Assembly: GCF_014805685.1 (NCBI RefSeq)
Contig: NC_060906.1
Span: 20,497,626-20,561,625 of the forward strand
Source of the DNA: Silurus meridionalis
Lineage: Eukaryota; Chordata; Actinopteri; Siluriformes; Siluridae
Direction: 5' to 3'
DNA length: 64,000 nucleotides
The notes under the pieces are model-generated. The model saw nothing but the letters and a program-made list of their open reading frames with translations, did not search any database and was not told the DNA's origin. The position numbers were made by a program, and so were the translations under genes. Positions 11,939 through 23,560 of the stretch are shown piece after piece; within the stretch, counting starts at the first letter, position 1, and every line of letters begins with the position of its first letter.

Positions 11939-11939
11939 C

Positions 11940-13725
11940 TTATGGATATCCTAAGCCCTGGAATCGCTTGTACATGGGCTTATGAGAACGAACGTATCTC
12001 TACCTTCCTACCTCACGTATGAACCACTTACACACACATTACCAGAATAGTCGATTGCGACACTGACTAGAACCAAGCAATATCCTGAAGATGAATAAAT
12101 GAATGAATGAATAAATGTTTTGATAGACCTAGTAATAGACACATGGAGAAATAATTAACCAGTACATTATAATATCATTCCATCAATCATATGTCATTGA
12201 AATTTCATTGAAGACTTATACCAACGAAGAAATGTTATGTGAACCGGATATTAAACAGATTTGAGCCTCATAAAGATAGTTTAAACATTTTCTTCTGGTT
12301 TTTTAATGAATTTGTTTGGAAAAAAAAATGTATAGTGTCTTACACTGTATATTAGATTTGAAATAACTGATCGTATAAATGTTGTTTTTCAACACAGAAA
12401 ACTCGTTTGCTGTTTATTAGGGAAGGGCAAAATTGAAGAACTTTTTTTGTATGTAAATGTGTCTATAAAATAACTATATTATCATGCATTATAAAAACAT
12501 GACTATAAAGAATAATATGCCCCTCGAATAGATTACACATCACAAATAGACTGCGGTTTCTTTGGTGTATTACAGAAATAAAATAAATAGTGGGTGTATA
12601 TGCTCCTTCTCCCACTCTTTGTCTTTTTCTTTGTAATAGAAAAGTGTCAGGATAGAAAGTATATAAAATATATATTTTAATATTAATCACCCCTTCCATG
12701 CTGCTAGCAAAATTTGCATGCCTTGTGCACTTAGTCACTCCTAGCTATGGATAAAATGTCCAAACTCTCAATGGTACCACAGTCAAGAGTAGGTTCTAAA
12801 AGAAGGTTTCATCGTGGTCTCAGTAAGGGACATCGAACCACACTTCCACACTTCTGTGTTAATGTCTGGCAACATCGATATCACAACGGATTTGAGCAAA
12901 GCGTGCTATTCCTTCAAAGTGGAACTCTAATGCTGGATATCTTCTGGGTCAAGGAGATAAGTGTGATGGGTCAGACAGCATGAATATTGATAAGGCGGCT
13001 CCGTACTTCTTATGTAAATCTTTTCCGCAGGAGTAGGGAATGTTCAACAGCCCAGGCTCGGGCGAGGTCATGCTGCCACAAGCACACGCTTTCTGTGTGC
13101 CTGGCCCCCTTTGGAGAGGAACATATGTTGAATGGAAAGGTCTGATCTATTTAACATGGATGAGGCTGTGTTCATGCCAAACCGTTGTTGTACAAATGTC
13201 TTATAGAAACATGATGGGCAACCAATTTCCAAATTACAAAGGACATAATCATGGGTGACGATTTCATGTGTAGTCAAGAGACAATGAGTGGAATTTTTTT
13301 ACTGTGATTATACCCTGAACTACAAAGCATTGAAATTATTAGTTAACTCCTCAAAACCCACCCCCATTTAACGGCCAATGGACTTAACCAATATTTCAGT
13401 AGCCAGCCAAAGCTGCATTCAGCTTGCTGTAATAGTGTAAAGTCTATACTTAAAATAATGTCATTTTCAATATTATTAAACAATCAAACAAGTAAGTGAG
13501 GAAAAAACATAGAAAGCTTAGTGTAATAAGTGACCTATAATTTCATTTTCAGTATAGCAATCTATATAGTCATGTTATAGATTTAACAAAGATTTTGACT
13601 GATTTAAAGCAAATCCAATGATCTAAGATATATCCAATATACTAAAGATGCCTAGAAAAGATGCCCAAAACAAAATTCACATCTTTGACTAACAAATTAT
13701 ATTAAACAGGTTATTGGATCATTAC
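11940..13725. other. no gene seen
   Basis: Contains an (AATG)n-type run at 12091-12117. Two short plus-strand frames (12747-12983 and 13040-13258) and one minus frame have no recognisable motif, no splice context I trust and no supporting codon pattern. Confidence 0.4.
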
Positions 13726-13727
13726 CT

Positions 13728-13900
13728 TTTTTGGCAATTTGACAGATGCCCTTATGCAAATTAACTTTTATCTCATTCATACAACTGAGCAGGTAAAGGT
13801 TAAGGTTCCTGCTCAAGGGTCCAGCAGTGAGATTTGAACTGACAACTTTCCAAATCAGAAATCCATCATTTTAACCACTAAGCTACTACTTCCCTTTTCT
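13728..13900 (-). mobile_element. tRNA-derived SINE (V-SINE-like tail)
   Basis: Read on the minus strand, a tRNA-like head (TAGTGGTTAAAATGATGG, then a decayed B box AGTTCAAATCTCAC) is followed by a body. The tail includes GCATAAGGGCATCTGTCAAA, the GATAAGGGCGTCTGCCAAAT-type end known from teleost SINEs. Copies share this order at 15310-15485 and 20815-20985. Confidence 0.7.
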
Positions 13901-14564
13901 GGAATTTTTAAAAGTAAATAAATCCTGATATTGGGTCATGGATTAAGAATACTATCATCTATCATTCATTGCGACTTTAAGTACTTCAAACAAATCTTAG
14001 ACATTGTTTAAAGCCTGCTAAGGGCAGTTAACACCTAGATGTCTTGAAACCTGCCTTCCTTATACCCTGGGAGAAGGTGGGACCAGTTTAGTCTTACGGT
14101 CATTGGACCCCCACACCCCTAGTCCTGTATTTTCAGACTTGGCCTGGGCTCTTCTGCAATGCTTGTGGGGTTGTGGACCTCTGTCACAGAACCCAATATC
14201 TGTTGTAGGATTCTACACAAAAACTGTAAGAGTTACACAAGAGAGCAAACTGAAGGAATCTAAAGCTTTTTTTTAAGTGTGTCTAGCTGGTGCAACAGAG
14301 CCGTACGACTGTATCATCTTATTTGAAAAAGAGGTGTAGAACAGCTCACACTAGCATTGTACTTCACACCGCAAGCGAACACGGATTCAAAGTCTCTACA
14401 CCTCCACAACTTTTGCCTTTAAAGTCATTCATATTTCAACACAATTGACAAGTCTTTCACAGTCTCAGGACTTTGGTGGATAGTTCACTGGTATTTTGTA
14501 CTCATTTCTCTTTAATGTTCTACCAGAAGTTTAGATCCAATACAACAAACTTATAGGAAAGGAG

Positions 14565-14609
14565 ATCCAATTCATGTCAATTTTATTTGCATAGCACTTT
14601 GAACAGTAG

Positions 14610-14640
<31 letters not shown>

Positions 14641-14830
14641 CACAACGTATTGCAGCTTTACAGAAATCCAGATGTCAAAAAGCCCTAATGAGCAAGCCAG
14701 GGGTGACAGTGCAAGAGAAAAAACTTCCTCAGGCGACATTCTGAAGAACCCTTGATAACAGCCTGATTTGAAATAAACCCATCTTTGTCCAGGTGACACC
14801 AGACAGCGAGATTATAAATTATTACAATAT
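14565..14830 (-). mobile_element. dispersed repeat with GCGCTATAGAAATAAA-type 3' end
   Basis: On the minus strand it ends in a decayed AAAGTGCTATGCAAATAAAA motif. It shares its body order (TTTCTGTAAAGCTGC, GAGGAAGTTTTTTCTC) with the better copies at 32930-33390 and 51843-52260. An (AT)n tract at 14610-14637 interrupts it. It is probably the 3' end of an L2-like LINE or a dependent SINE; the class is inferred. Confidence 0.55.
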
Positions 14831-14934
14831 GCAAGTGTAGAAGTGTGTAGAAAGGGTATGTTAAAAAGGTGCTCAATATGAGTATATTGTGAATAACTGT
14901 AGAATGAGCATGGGACAGTTTTTCGATTACAGCA

Positions 14935-15310
14935 GGGTGTATTTGGATGCAGTAGCATAAAACCTTCCCTTCACTTGAACTAGGAGACCCAAACCTGTTC
15001 CAGCATGACAATGCCCCTGTGCACAAAGCAAACGCCGCGAAGATCTGCTTTGCATGGGTTGGCGTGGAAGATCTCCTGCTATAGAGCTCTGACCTCTTAG
15101 TTTCCACTACATCAGTACTTTACTGACACCCTTGTGTCTGAATGAAGCACAAATCTTCACAAGCACACTTTAAAATCTAGTGGAACATCTTTCCAGAAGA
15201 GTGGAGGGAAATATAAGAGCAAATTGGGACTAAATGCTGAATGCAATGCTCAAAAAGCACATACCATATTGATGACCAGGTGTCCGTAAACTTTTTGCAA
15301 TAGAGTGTAT
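14935..15310 (+). mobile_element. Tc1-like transposon, C-terminal half
   Basis: The plus strand contains CTGTTCCAGCATGACAATGC, which encodes the FQHDNAP motif around the second catalytic Asp of Tc1 transposases. It continues through GGTTGGCGTGGAAGATCTCC to a 3' end GACCAGGTGTCCGTAAACTT followed by a terminal repeat. Stops and frameshifts are present and the N-terminal half is absent. A 140-codon frame on the opposite strand (14685-15107) is antisense shadow. Confidence 0.8.
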
Positions 15311-15485
15311 TTAGATTTACATTTATAGCAATTAGCAGATGGACGTTTCCAAAGTGACTTTTTTCTCATTTCAACAAATGAGCAGCTACGGGGTAAAGGG
15401 CCTTGCTTTGGGCTCAGCTTGATGTGGCTGGGATTGGAACTTACAATTCTTGGATCCAAAGTTCAACATCATATTGGACTATCCA
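15310..15485 (-). mobile_element. tRNA-derived SINE fragment
   Basis: Same layout as 13728-13900 on the minus strand, with a decayed tail at the left and a decayed tRNA head at the right. It abuts the Tc1 end. Confidence 0.55.
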
Positions 15486-16036
15486 CAATACATACAATGA
15501 CTCACATATACAAAGAGCATCAAGATAGATCAAGCACGTCCAGACACTGAGAGGAAACAGAGCAGCTGAAATGTGTTAGGATCAGGCACTGACACAGAAT
15601 GCCCTTTAAAAGTAACCACTAGAAGAATATCAGTCAATATAATATCGAGCCCAAAATGTACAAGAGTGCAGACTTAAGTCTACTCCTTAACCCCTACCTA
15701 TAAAGATTTACAGACATCTTTGAGAAGATTGACCTTTTAAAAAATATCAATAAGCAGGTTCTGGTGGAGAGGAGACCCCTGGAAATGGGGTTTATTTTCC
15801 CAGAAGTAAAAAAAATTAATTCTTTTTGATTGTGTGAACTGCTAAAGTAATCCTGTGCCCTGTGGCGCTTTGTGTTTGTTTCCTTGACTTTGGCAAAGTT
15901 GACAGCCTGTTCCTGAGTCAAATATATACCAGATCCCTGAGCCTAACAGCCCCTGCTGCTCTTGAAACTTCCTGAGCCTTAATGGTATGATTCCACTGGG
16001 AAGAGAATTGATCGACAGTGTTGTTCCAAAGCCATG

Positions 16037-16042
16037 TGAGAG

Positions 16043-16093
<51 letters not shown>
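16037..16093. repeat. (AG)n microsatellite
   Basis: Near-perfect AG tract with one AAAGAAAG interruption at its left. Frames running through it are artefacts. Confidence 0.95.
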
Positions 16094-16096
<3 letters not shown>

Positions 16097-16399
16097 GATG
16101 ATTGTATGAACCATCAATCAATCACCTGCATATCATCGATCACGGGATCAATAAAGTAAATGCCGCCAATGCGTCCCGGAAAAGGAAAAGAAATGTTACT
16201 CAACATGAGTTGCACTGGTTAATAACCGTCCAAGCCAATTTGTGCAGTTGGGTTAACTGAAGTCACTGTTAGATTTGACAAAAATGAACGCATTCGGTGA
16301 AATAGTGCTGCTCATTTCTAGTAGTGCTGCTAATTTCTATTTGAACACCCATAGAAACTTCCCAGGGGATAATTTTACAAGATAAAAGACATCCGATCA

Positions 16400-16790
16400 A
16401 TCAGCCCAATATCTTCCTCGTTCCATTAGGAGGAAACGATGACGTTAAGACCGGAGGAAGTGGCTCTAAACGCAGACACCGAGGTTAAAACGATGCCGAT
16501 CAAAGGCAGGAATCCGGAGAACCGCTTTGGTTGCGCCTTTAATTACAGCCAAGTGGCATTCTTAGCGTGCCACTCGCGGTTCTAATGCTAATCATTGTGT
16601 AATTCGAACCCAGCCATTGTGCATGCAAACACCTTCCTTTTCATTTCTGCCTCAATGAGCATTGTTGAGGAGCTGATTAGCTGACATTAGGCGTTGTGTT
16701 ATTTAGAGCCCTTGACCTTCACAATGCTAATTCTGACTTTAATGCTTGGCGGCTGGAGTGTGAATGCTATAGTGAAGGGGACGCGCGCAC
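16400..16790. promoter_or_regulatory. candidate conserved non-coding block A
   Basis: Complex, repeat-free sequence with near-balanced GC, several GCTAAT and TAATCATT cores, and no sustained frame. Together with 16990-17260 it is one of the most enhancer-like stretches of the window. No alignment was possible. Confidence 0.35.
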
Positions 16791-16989
16791 ATTTTACTCA
16801 ATATGCTAATAATGACATAACCGAATCGAAAATTTGCATCTGTCCACAATAAAAAAGAAAGAAGAGGGGTCTGTGAGTGTGTGTGTGTGAATTAAAAAGT
16901 AAGAGAGACAGCGTGTGTGTTGCAATTTCCAAATCTGTAGACACTTCAGAAGGACCTTGAAAAGAAACAGGGTCCTAAGGCAGGCCTGA

Positions 16990-17260
16990 GTAAAATCCAC
17001 CTCTGCTTTATTATGCTTCTGGATTATAATTAATTGCCCTTTTGTGCTGGCAAAATGACTACAACAGTCACCGGAGCTTTAATTTCATCCATTATGTCAC
17101 AATGTCAGCCATTTCAATGCTAATCAGCGGCTGAACGAGCACAATGCATTGAATTAGGAGAGCGGGTACATGGTGCAAATTCGTCTTTCTCACCAAAATA
17201 GAACCGTTAATCAAGCGAAAGCATTTGTTTGCCATCGTGTAAACTTCGCTTCAGACAATT
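16990..17260. promoter_or_regulatory. candidate conserved non-coding block B
   Basis: Complex sequence with ATTATAATTAATTGCCC at its left, then CAATGCTAATCAGC and GCATTGAATTAGG. No repeat and no long frame. It is separated from block A by a short GT-rich patch. Confidence 0.35.
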
Positions 17261-17571
17261 TGAACAGAACTGTTTATAAAAAATGGTGACATTTAAAATG
17301 TCTGTGTCTGTGCGTACATGTGTAGCTATTTTATTATACAACTTTAATAACCCCCGCCTTCACCAACATAGAAATGTGAAGCAAATTCGAGGGCAGCCAG
17401 GACCTTGAGAACAGTCACACAAAAAAATATACAAAAATACAATACAACACCCCTAAAAAAATGTACTTCTTAAATTAGCTTAAACCCTACAATGATAATT
17501 TCAGTGTGATTTTTAAATCTTGAGAACAGGTGGCAAACAAAAAGTGCAAAGCAAAAGCACAAGAGCTGATT

Positions 17572-17578
17572 ACACACA

Positions 17579-17632
<54 letters not shown>
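17572..17632. repeat. (CA)n microsatellite
   Basis: CA tract with one early TA interruption. Confidence 0.97.
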
Positions 17633-17633
<1 letters not shown>

Positions 17634-17823
17634 TCTGCAGATGCATAATGGCTACTGAATCTAATCATCACTGACAAAACTTCACTAAACAGTTAATATG
17701 TGAAACTTTTTTTCTTCCTCTTGCAATCTCTACACAAACCTTCACACATTTTCGGTGTCGTTCTTTTATCATTTCATCACTTTCTGCACAACAGAGGCAT
17801 AAACCCAGATCAATTAATCAGTC

Positions 17824-17848
17824 AATAAATAAATAAATAAATAAATAA
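17824..17848. repeat. (AAAT)n microsatellite
   Basis: About six tetranucleotide units. Confidence 0.9.
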
Positions 17849-18437
17849 GACACTAAATAAGATTTGAAACACAGAGATACAAATGTTCCCAGAAAAGAAA
17901 GCCTATAATAACACATCCCAAGGGAACGACTATAAAGATCCGAGAGGCAGACTGCCAAGAGCATGCTGTAGTATAAATACCAGGCCGATCTGAGACGATA
18001 AGATTACAATAATACGGTACATAGCCTTTGAGATAAACTTGCAGCACAGATGCTGTAAACACTTCCCTTTGTCTTTGTAACGGCTCTTTAGAGCAGCTAC
18101 ACAACTCACAACTAGCCTTATCTGCTTCCTACAGTTACATTACAGTCACTCGCTGTCTATCCAACGATCTGACTGAATGCCAGTCAGGCAAATTTGTATC
18201 TCTATTCTGTCTTTAAACATCTCAGGTTCATCATTTATACCAGATACGGTCACCGTGATGTACAGCATGCACATGTTCAGGAATCAATTCAATCTTAAAG
18301 ATCTTATGTGTATGCCTGGAAAGGCCAAATAACAAATCCATACTCCAAATGAATGGATGGATGAGTTAATGGATGGACGTAGATAATTGAACCTAAGACA
18401 AGATGTAGTTGCTAAGACAATAAAAAGCTATACAGTA

Positions 18438-18600
18438 GAGGTGGTAGTGCAGTGGTTAAGGCATAGGACTCTGGATGGGAAGGTTTAGTTCAAATCCCAG
18501 CACCACCAAGCTGCCAATATTGGGCCCTTTAGCAAGGCCCTTAACCGTTTAACTGCTCAGTTGTAAGTCATTCTGGATAAGGGTGCATCATACTGAATTG
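18438..18600 (+). mobile_element. tRNA-derived SINE
   Basis: The plus strand has an A-box-like GTGCAGTGGTTAAGGC, a B-box-like TAGTTCAAATCCCAG, the body AAGCTGCCAATATTGGGCCC then AAGGCCCTTAACC, and a GTCATTCTGGATAAGGGTGC tail. All of these are parts of a teleost tRNA-derived SINE. The tRNA-like head is too diverged to be a functional tRNA. Confidence 0.8.
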
Positions 18601-18827
18601 TATTTATTTTATTTAATTATTTATTAGGGTCAGTGTTCATCGATCAACAGTAAAATATTGTAAATCTGTTCCTACTTGCTAGATTTTAAAAAGGCAACCT
18701 AAAAATCAAAAACACAGTAAGTTATTACACATAAACATACAATAAAATTTACAATTACATTCGATAACTGTACTAAAGATAATAATGGCAGTATCCCAAA
18801 AAAACCAAAATAAATAAATAATAATAA

Positions 18828-18835
<8 letters not shown>

Positions 18836-18909
<74 letters not shown>
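18836..18909. repeat. long (AT)n microsatellite
   Basis: Uninterrupted AT of about 74 bases, the longest such tract in the window. Confidence 0.98.
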
Positions 18910-18911
<2 letters not shown>

Positions 18912-20109
18912 GCGTTATAAACTGGCATAATGGGGGAGCTGCATAAACATTTAAAATCTTAAAAATCAACCAAATGTTTAATATCAAACCTCAATAAATG
19001 ATGTTTTTGAGCTGTGTTGCAATAATAACTATTAGCCCTATGATCAAATATTTTAGCCATCTGTTTTATAAAGTATTTTATGTTTTATTTGCTCGTGACC
19101 AACTAGTAAAACAATATGTAATATGAGAAAAAAAAATAATATTGCATCAAAAGTTTTGCTGCTTCTATTGTTAAGCATGGTCTTATAAGGCTGAAATAAT
19201 TGTAAGAAATCCAAAATTACTCCTAAATATATAAAATCAGAAACAACCATGAGCTTTTCTCCTTTAACAAATACATCAGGATGAGGATTCACTGTCAGTT
19301 TCTGTAAAAGGAACATACAAACAGTAGGTATTTTTACATACATATATTTTTACTAACACCTCAGTTATTATCATGCAATAAGCTGAAAAAAAATCCATAG
19401 AACAGGGGAACAGCATCAGAATCAATCATATTGTTAGTAAACAGTAAAGATTATATATAAAGTTCATAAGGGTTCATAAGAGTCTAAATGTTTCTTGGTG
19501 GATATTGGATATTGGGATGGTTGTAAAATTAAATACAAAATCAGAGCAGAGTGCGCCGGATCAAGTGCTAGAATGAGGAAAGCAGATGCAATGGTGACAT
19601 TTGCGAGTGCTAACGTACAAAACAAACTTAATGAGCACCAAAGATAATACGAACAGCCACGTACCTAAAATCCCAACTGTGGCAAACAAACGTGCAAACA
19701 ACATGAAACAATGCGTGCTGTGTATTAAAATCCTAATCAAGGTTACAAGAAACAGGTGTAAGTGATTAGCGACATGAGTGTGTCCACATGGAAGTGAAGT
19801 GGATGCTGGGTAACATGGTCCATAATCCATAATCCTCACAGCTATAAACTGGCAAAATAGCTGTGTTGCTATTTGTATGTATATATATTGCTATAACATT
19901 TACACCAAAGAGAAAGTAAATATCATTGATTATCCTGGTAAAGTTACACTCGTCAAAGGGTAAAATATATTAGGCAACAAACAGTTCTCAAATCTTATGT
20001 GTTGAAAGCTGGAAAGCTGGTCAAGCATAAGCATTTGACTGAATTTGCTAAATTCCATAATGTAAAGATGCTTTATATTTGTAGCATGTACTTTATAGCG
20101 CAGTAAGGT

Positions 20110-20345
20110 TCCCTGGTGGTCGAGTGGTTAGGGTGCGGTGCTCTCACCGCTGAGGCCCGGGTTCGATCCCCAGTCAGGGAACCAACCCCCGGCCATTAGG
20201 GTTGCACAAGCCTTAGTGCCGGTCCCAAGCCCGGATAAATGGTGAGGTTTGCGTTAGGAAGGGCATCCAGCATAAAAACATGTGCCAAATCAAAACATGC
20301 AGATGGTCCGCTGTGGTGACCCTAATGGGAGAAGCCGAAAGAAAG
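20110..20345 (+). mobile_element. tRNA-Glu-derived SINE, full head and LINE-like tail
   Basis: The head (20110-20180) is strikingly close to a tRNA-Glu(CTC) gene. The acceptor strands TCCCTGG and TCAGGGA pair, the anticodon loop reads GCTCTCACC, and the B box is GGTTCGATCCC. The body (CCGGTCCCAAGCCCGGATAA, then GCGTTAGGAAGGGCATCCAG) is followed by GGTCCGCTGTGGTGACCCTA and GGGAGAAGCCGAAAGAAA. That last part matches the 3' end of the LINE at 3980-4298. It is inserted in the Tc1 copy of 19965-21030. Confidence 0.88.
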
Positions 20346-20350
20346 TTTTA

Positions 20351-20518
20351 GGAAGCTGGGGTCAGACTGCAGGGTCAGCTGTGATACAGCACCCCTGAAG
20401 GACAGAGGGTTAAGGGCTTTACATAGGGGCCCAAGAGTGGCAGCTTGGCGATGCCTGAGTTTAACCCCCTGACCTTCCTATCAGTAACCCAGTGCCTTAA
20501 CTACTGAGCTAACACCAT
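20351..20518 (-). mobile_element. tRNA-derived SINE, second family
   Basis: On the minus strand: the A-box region GTTAGCTCAGTAGTTAAGGC, then CTGATAGGAAGGTCAGGGG and GTTCAAACTCAGGC (B box). The body follows with AAGCTGCCACTCTTGGGCCC and ends GCTGACCCTGCAGTCTGACC. It lies right beside the tRNA-Glu SINE, also inside the broken Tc1 copy. Confidence 0.75.
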
Positions 20519-20814
20519 CCTAATGTAATGTCAAGAGTGGTATGCAGTGTTTAATACCTATCCAACGTACTTCCTAATGGCAATGGTATTCCCTTAAGGC
20601 AGTGGCCTCTTTCAGCAGGATAATGCACTTTGACACATTGCAAAAATTGTTCAAATATAGTTTGAGGAACATAACAAAAAAGTTTAAGGTGTTGAATTGG
20701 CCTCTGAATTCCCCAGATTTTAAGACTGCTCAAGCATCTTTGGGCTGTGCTGGATAAAATAATTTGATCAATGGAGGCACCACCTTACAAGAGTACTTTA
20801 AGGATCTGTTGCCA

Positions 20815-20985
20815 CATCTTGGTAAAGATGTTAGACTTCTGATCAGAAGGTCGTTAGTTCAAATCCCAGTACCAATAAGCTGTTGGGCTTTTACACTCTT
20901 TTAATAAGTTAACTGCTCAGTTGTATGAATGAGATTTTTGTAGAAAGACACTCTGGATAAGGACATCTGTCAAATGCTTCCAGTC
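20815..20985 (+). mobile_element. tRNA-derived SINE nested in Tc1
   Basis: The head has a decayed tRNA form with B box GTTCAAATCCCAG. The body has TTAACTGCTCAGTTGTATGA. The tail reads CACTCTGGATAAGGACATCT then GTCAAATGCTT. It separates two pieces of Tc1 transposase sequence that would be contiguous without it. Confidence 0.75.
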
Positions 20986-21034
20986 CATGCCTTGACAGGT
21001 CAGAGGTGTTTAGGTATTATTTATGATAAATTGC

Positions 21035-22595
21035 TGTGTCTGGTAAAAAAAATTAAAATCACACATAAATGAAATTCTAAATCAAATTTGGAAGGTTTAC
21101 TGTGATTATGTATGTGATTTAAATGCCTTTCTTTGTGCTTGCTAGTTTCTAGATCTTGACATGGTTGAAATACTATTGTGCATAAAAGAGAAACCTACTT
21201 TTCATTTCAGGAAAAATATACAGTTTTCAGGACTGTAGAAGCATGTAAGGGTTTTCCCAGGTCACCACACATAATGTCAAGTAATAGTAATTTTGCTATA
21301 GCGACCATCCCTAGCTAACTGTTTATGTTGTACAAAAGTCCCGTTGGATTATATCAAATAAGTACCGGTAGGTTATTATGAACTGTGGATGAAACAAGAT
21401 CAACTTAAGTGAAAATGTTTGCTGCAACTCCATCTTGCAACTGAACATTATGCATCACAAGTGCACAAGTCTACAGTTTATGGACTTGTATGTTAGATGA
21501 CGGGTTGTTATTCGTCCATTGATATTGTGTTCGTCACATAAACTAAGAGTGACCCTGAAATGGAGAAACTGTCTTCTGTTCAGCAAATGCTCCTCAAACG
21601 ACATTACAGCTGCCAAACAGAGGATATTAAATGCTGGACTCAACTGCCATGATAGACGTCAGTTGCAGCTAAAATGAAGAATAGCTTTTTTTTTTAATGC
21701 ATCCTCTGTGACAATTTCATCGGAGATGAAGAGAAGAAAATGACCTTTGCAACCAATTCACCATTAGAATCATGAGAAAATATCTTGGCTATCATGCCAT
21801 TAAGCAAGAGGATAAAGAGCAATATGAAGATAAAGAGCAACATCAGTAGAGTTTGATGTGGTTCTTAATCACGTTCTATTAGCCATTTTGACATGTTAAC
21901 AAAACCACATCGTTGTCTGTTTCTCAGCACTGCACTTTCTCAGTGCAGAGAATGGCACAATTAATTACTGTCACACACCAACATCCGCTCCAGCCAGACG
22001 ACCTTGACCACAACACAAACACTAAGCATCGACAGCTGGAGTCTCCTGGACCCACATTGCATTGTGTTCTCTGTGACACGGATACACACTCAGACATACA
22101 AAAAAGACCACAAAGCACACCCACCAGGATGATCAAGAAGAGGTAGTGGCCATTAACAGTGGTGGAGCTTCATCAGAGGAATACTAGGTGCAGGTTCTGA
22201 AGATCCGTTTGATCTTTCACAGCCGTCTTCTCATTAATGGTGAAACTGTAAGCCTGGGAGTCAGGCTGATCAGTGGAGAGGTGGTGTACGAAAAAAAAAC
22301 GGGAGGCTAGTTAGGAAAGCGAGAGCATGGTGGAGGATGGAATGAGTTCACCGCATAGGTAAAGTGAATTAGGTACATATGTTGATAAATGCCAAACAAC
22401 TATAAATTAACAAGCATGCTCATGACACAAGGGATTAGGATTTTGTGACACTTGGAAAACTTCATAAAAGGCAAAAAACCAACAGAGCTGAGAATCAACC
22501 ATGAGTAAACGAGTAAACAAGTTCCTCCTAAGTACAGCATGATCAAAGTCTTCCAGTTGCACAGCTTCAAAAGCTGGTTTTCTTTGCCTTTGAAA
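21035..22595. other. no gene seen
   Basis: Moderate-GC intergenic DNA. Frames on both strands overlap at 21913-22146, without any recognisable motif. The segment 21430-21660 has the feel of a decayed dispersed repeat, but I could not classify it. Confidence 0.35.
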
Positions 22596-22599
22596 CAAA

Positions 22600-22668
22600 C
22601 AGACAGACAGACAAATAAATAAATAAAAATAATGATAATAGAATAAATAAATAAATAAATAAATAAAC
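22600..22668. repeat. compound (ACAG)n(AAAT)n microsatellite
   Basis: Three to four ACAG units then interrupted AAAT units. Confidence 0.9.
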
Positions 22669-22954
22669 ACATGCACAATTTAATTAACAGAAAATGATTT
22701 TTCAAAATATAAGTTAAATATAAATGATTAAATAAAATGCAGGATTTAATTCATAATTAATGAAAATACTTGATCCTTAGAAAAATGTATAGTAGCTCAT
22801 TATGATGTATTTAATTTCATCTGATCAGTCAAGGTTCACATCTGAGTTCTTGTGCAATAAGAAGCAACTGTATTCTTGTAAATACCAGGTTTCTTGTAAA
22901 TGTAAACACCTCATCAACAAATGCTGTGCACAAATTTGAGGCAGCTTGAGGTAG

Positions 22955-23560
22955 AGACCTGCACGGGACGGATATTTCAGGTTCTGTCCTGCTCCCATAA
23001 AAAATACTGTATATGTTATTTTCTGCTTCTTCCCACTACCCTGCTGTTTCATTTGCTTCCCTTTTAAATATGAATAAAACAGAAGCTTAAAATAAACAAA
23101 CGTTTTGTTTTATTCGAGTTTGACATTTTTTGTGTAAATGATGAACATGAACAAGGAACAGGTCAATGTTTGGTTGTGTTTGTTCCTTTCTTTAATAATA
23201 AAGTAATATCTGTATCACTCAGTGATTCCCTGATTTCTTGAACTTCAGACATTGTACCTCGGTGTGCTCTAGTAGTCTACAGCACATGAACCACGCGAGA
23301 GTTCTCTTCCAACCTTGTCATTTTATTTTATTTTAGTTGCCACTGTTGCTTTTGTGCAGTAGATACATAACAGTTTATTTGTTTTGAATCATTTTTTTAT
23401 TATTATTTTTTAAACCTTAATGCAGGGGTCCCGCAAATGATTTTATTCTCCCGTAACCCGAACACACGCTCACCAGTTAAATCTTGTCTCGCGCCGCACT
23501 CGTTTGCAGGTGTCTAGTTTGAGGCCCAAATTGTTTTTATCTGTCTCATGTTTATTTTTC
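22955..23560. mobile_element. possible decayed DNA-type repeat
   Basis: The left end reads GAGACCTGCACGGGACGGAT and the right part CAGGGGTCCCGCAAATGATT then CTCCCGTAACCCG. The pair of CCCG-rich ends around an AT-rich centre resembles a non-autonomous element that I have seen described in fish. I cannot name the family. Confidence 0.35.

Larger units (their letters stand above)
19965..21030 (+). mobile_element. Tc1-like element broken by nested insertions
   Basis: The 5' part (19965-20075) keeps order with the N-terminal blocks of the 11460 copy (ATTAGGCAACAAAC, TGTTGAAAGC, CTGGTCAAGCATAAGCATTT). The 3' part starts near 20545 with TTCAGCAGGATAATGC, encoding the FQQDNA motif around the second catalytic Asp. 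It continues to TGAATTCCCCAGATTT (the SPD motif region) and GGATCTGTTGCCACATCTTGGT. After a SINE it resumes at TCCATGCCTTGACAGGTCAGAGG. Between the parts lie two SINEs of different families. No coding frame survives. Confidence 0.8.

Noticed and set aside
12747..13258. two plus-strand frames as exons of one gene
   Set aside because: No domain, no convincing splice sites, and comparable frames open on the opposite strand.
14685..15107. 140-codon minus-strand frame as a gene
   Set aside because: It runs antisense through a Tc1 copy and a dispersed repeat and has no domain.
15842..16121. Ser-Leu repeat proteins
   Set aside because: Translation of the (AG)n tract.
18706..18987. Tyr/Ile-repeat proteins over (AT)n and (CA)n tracts, also at 31871-32196 and 46392-46772
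   Set aside because: Translation of microsatellites gives Tyr-Ile and Thr-His repeats in all frames.
20110..20180. tRNA-Glu(CTC) gene
   Set aside because: The fold is tRNA-like, but it continues directly into the SINE body. Two further copies with the same body occur in the window, and there is no pol III T-run terminator after the head. It is a SINE head.
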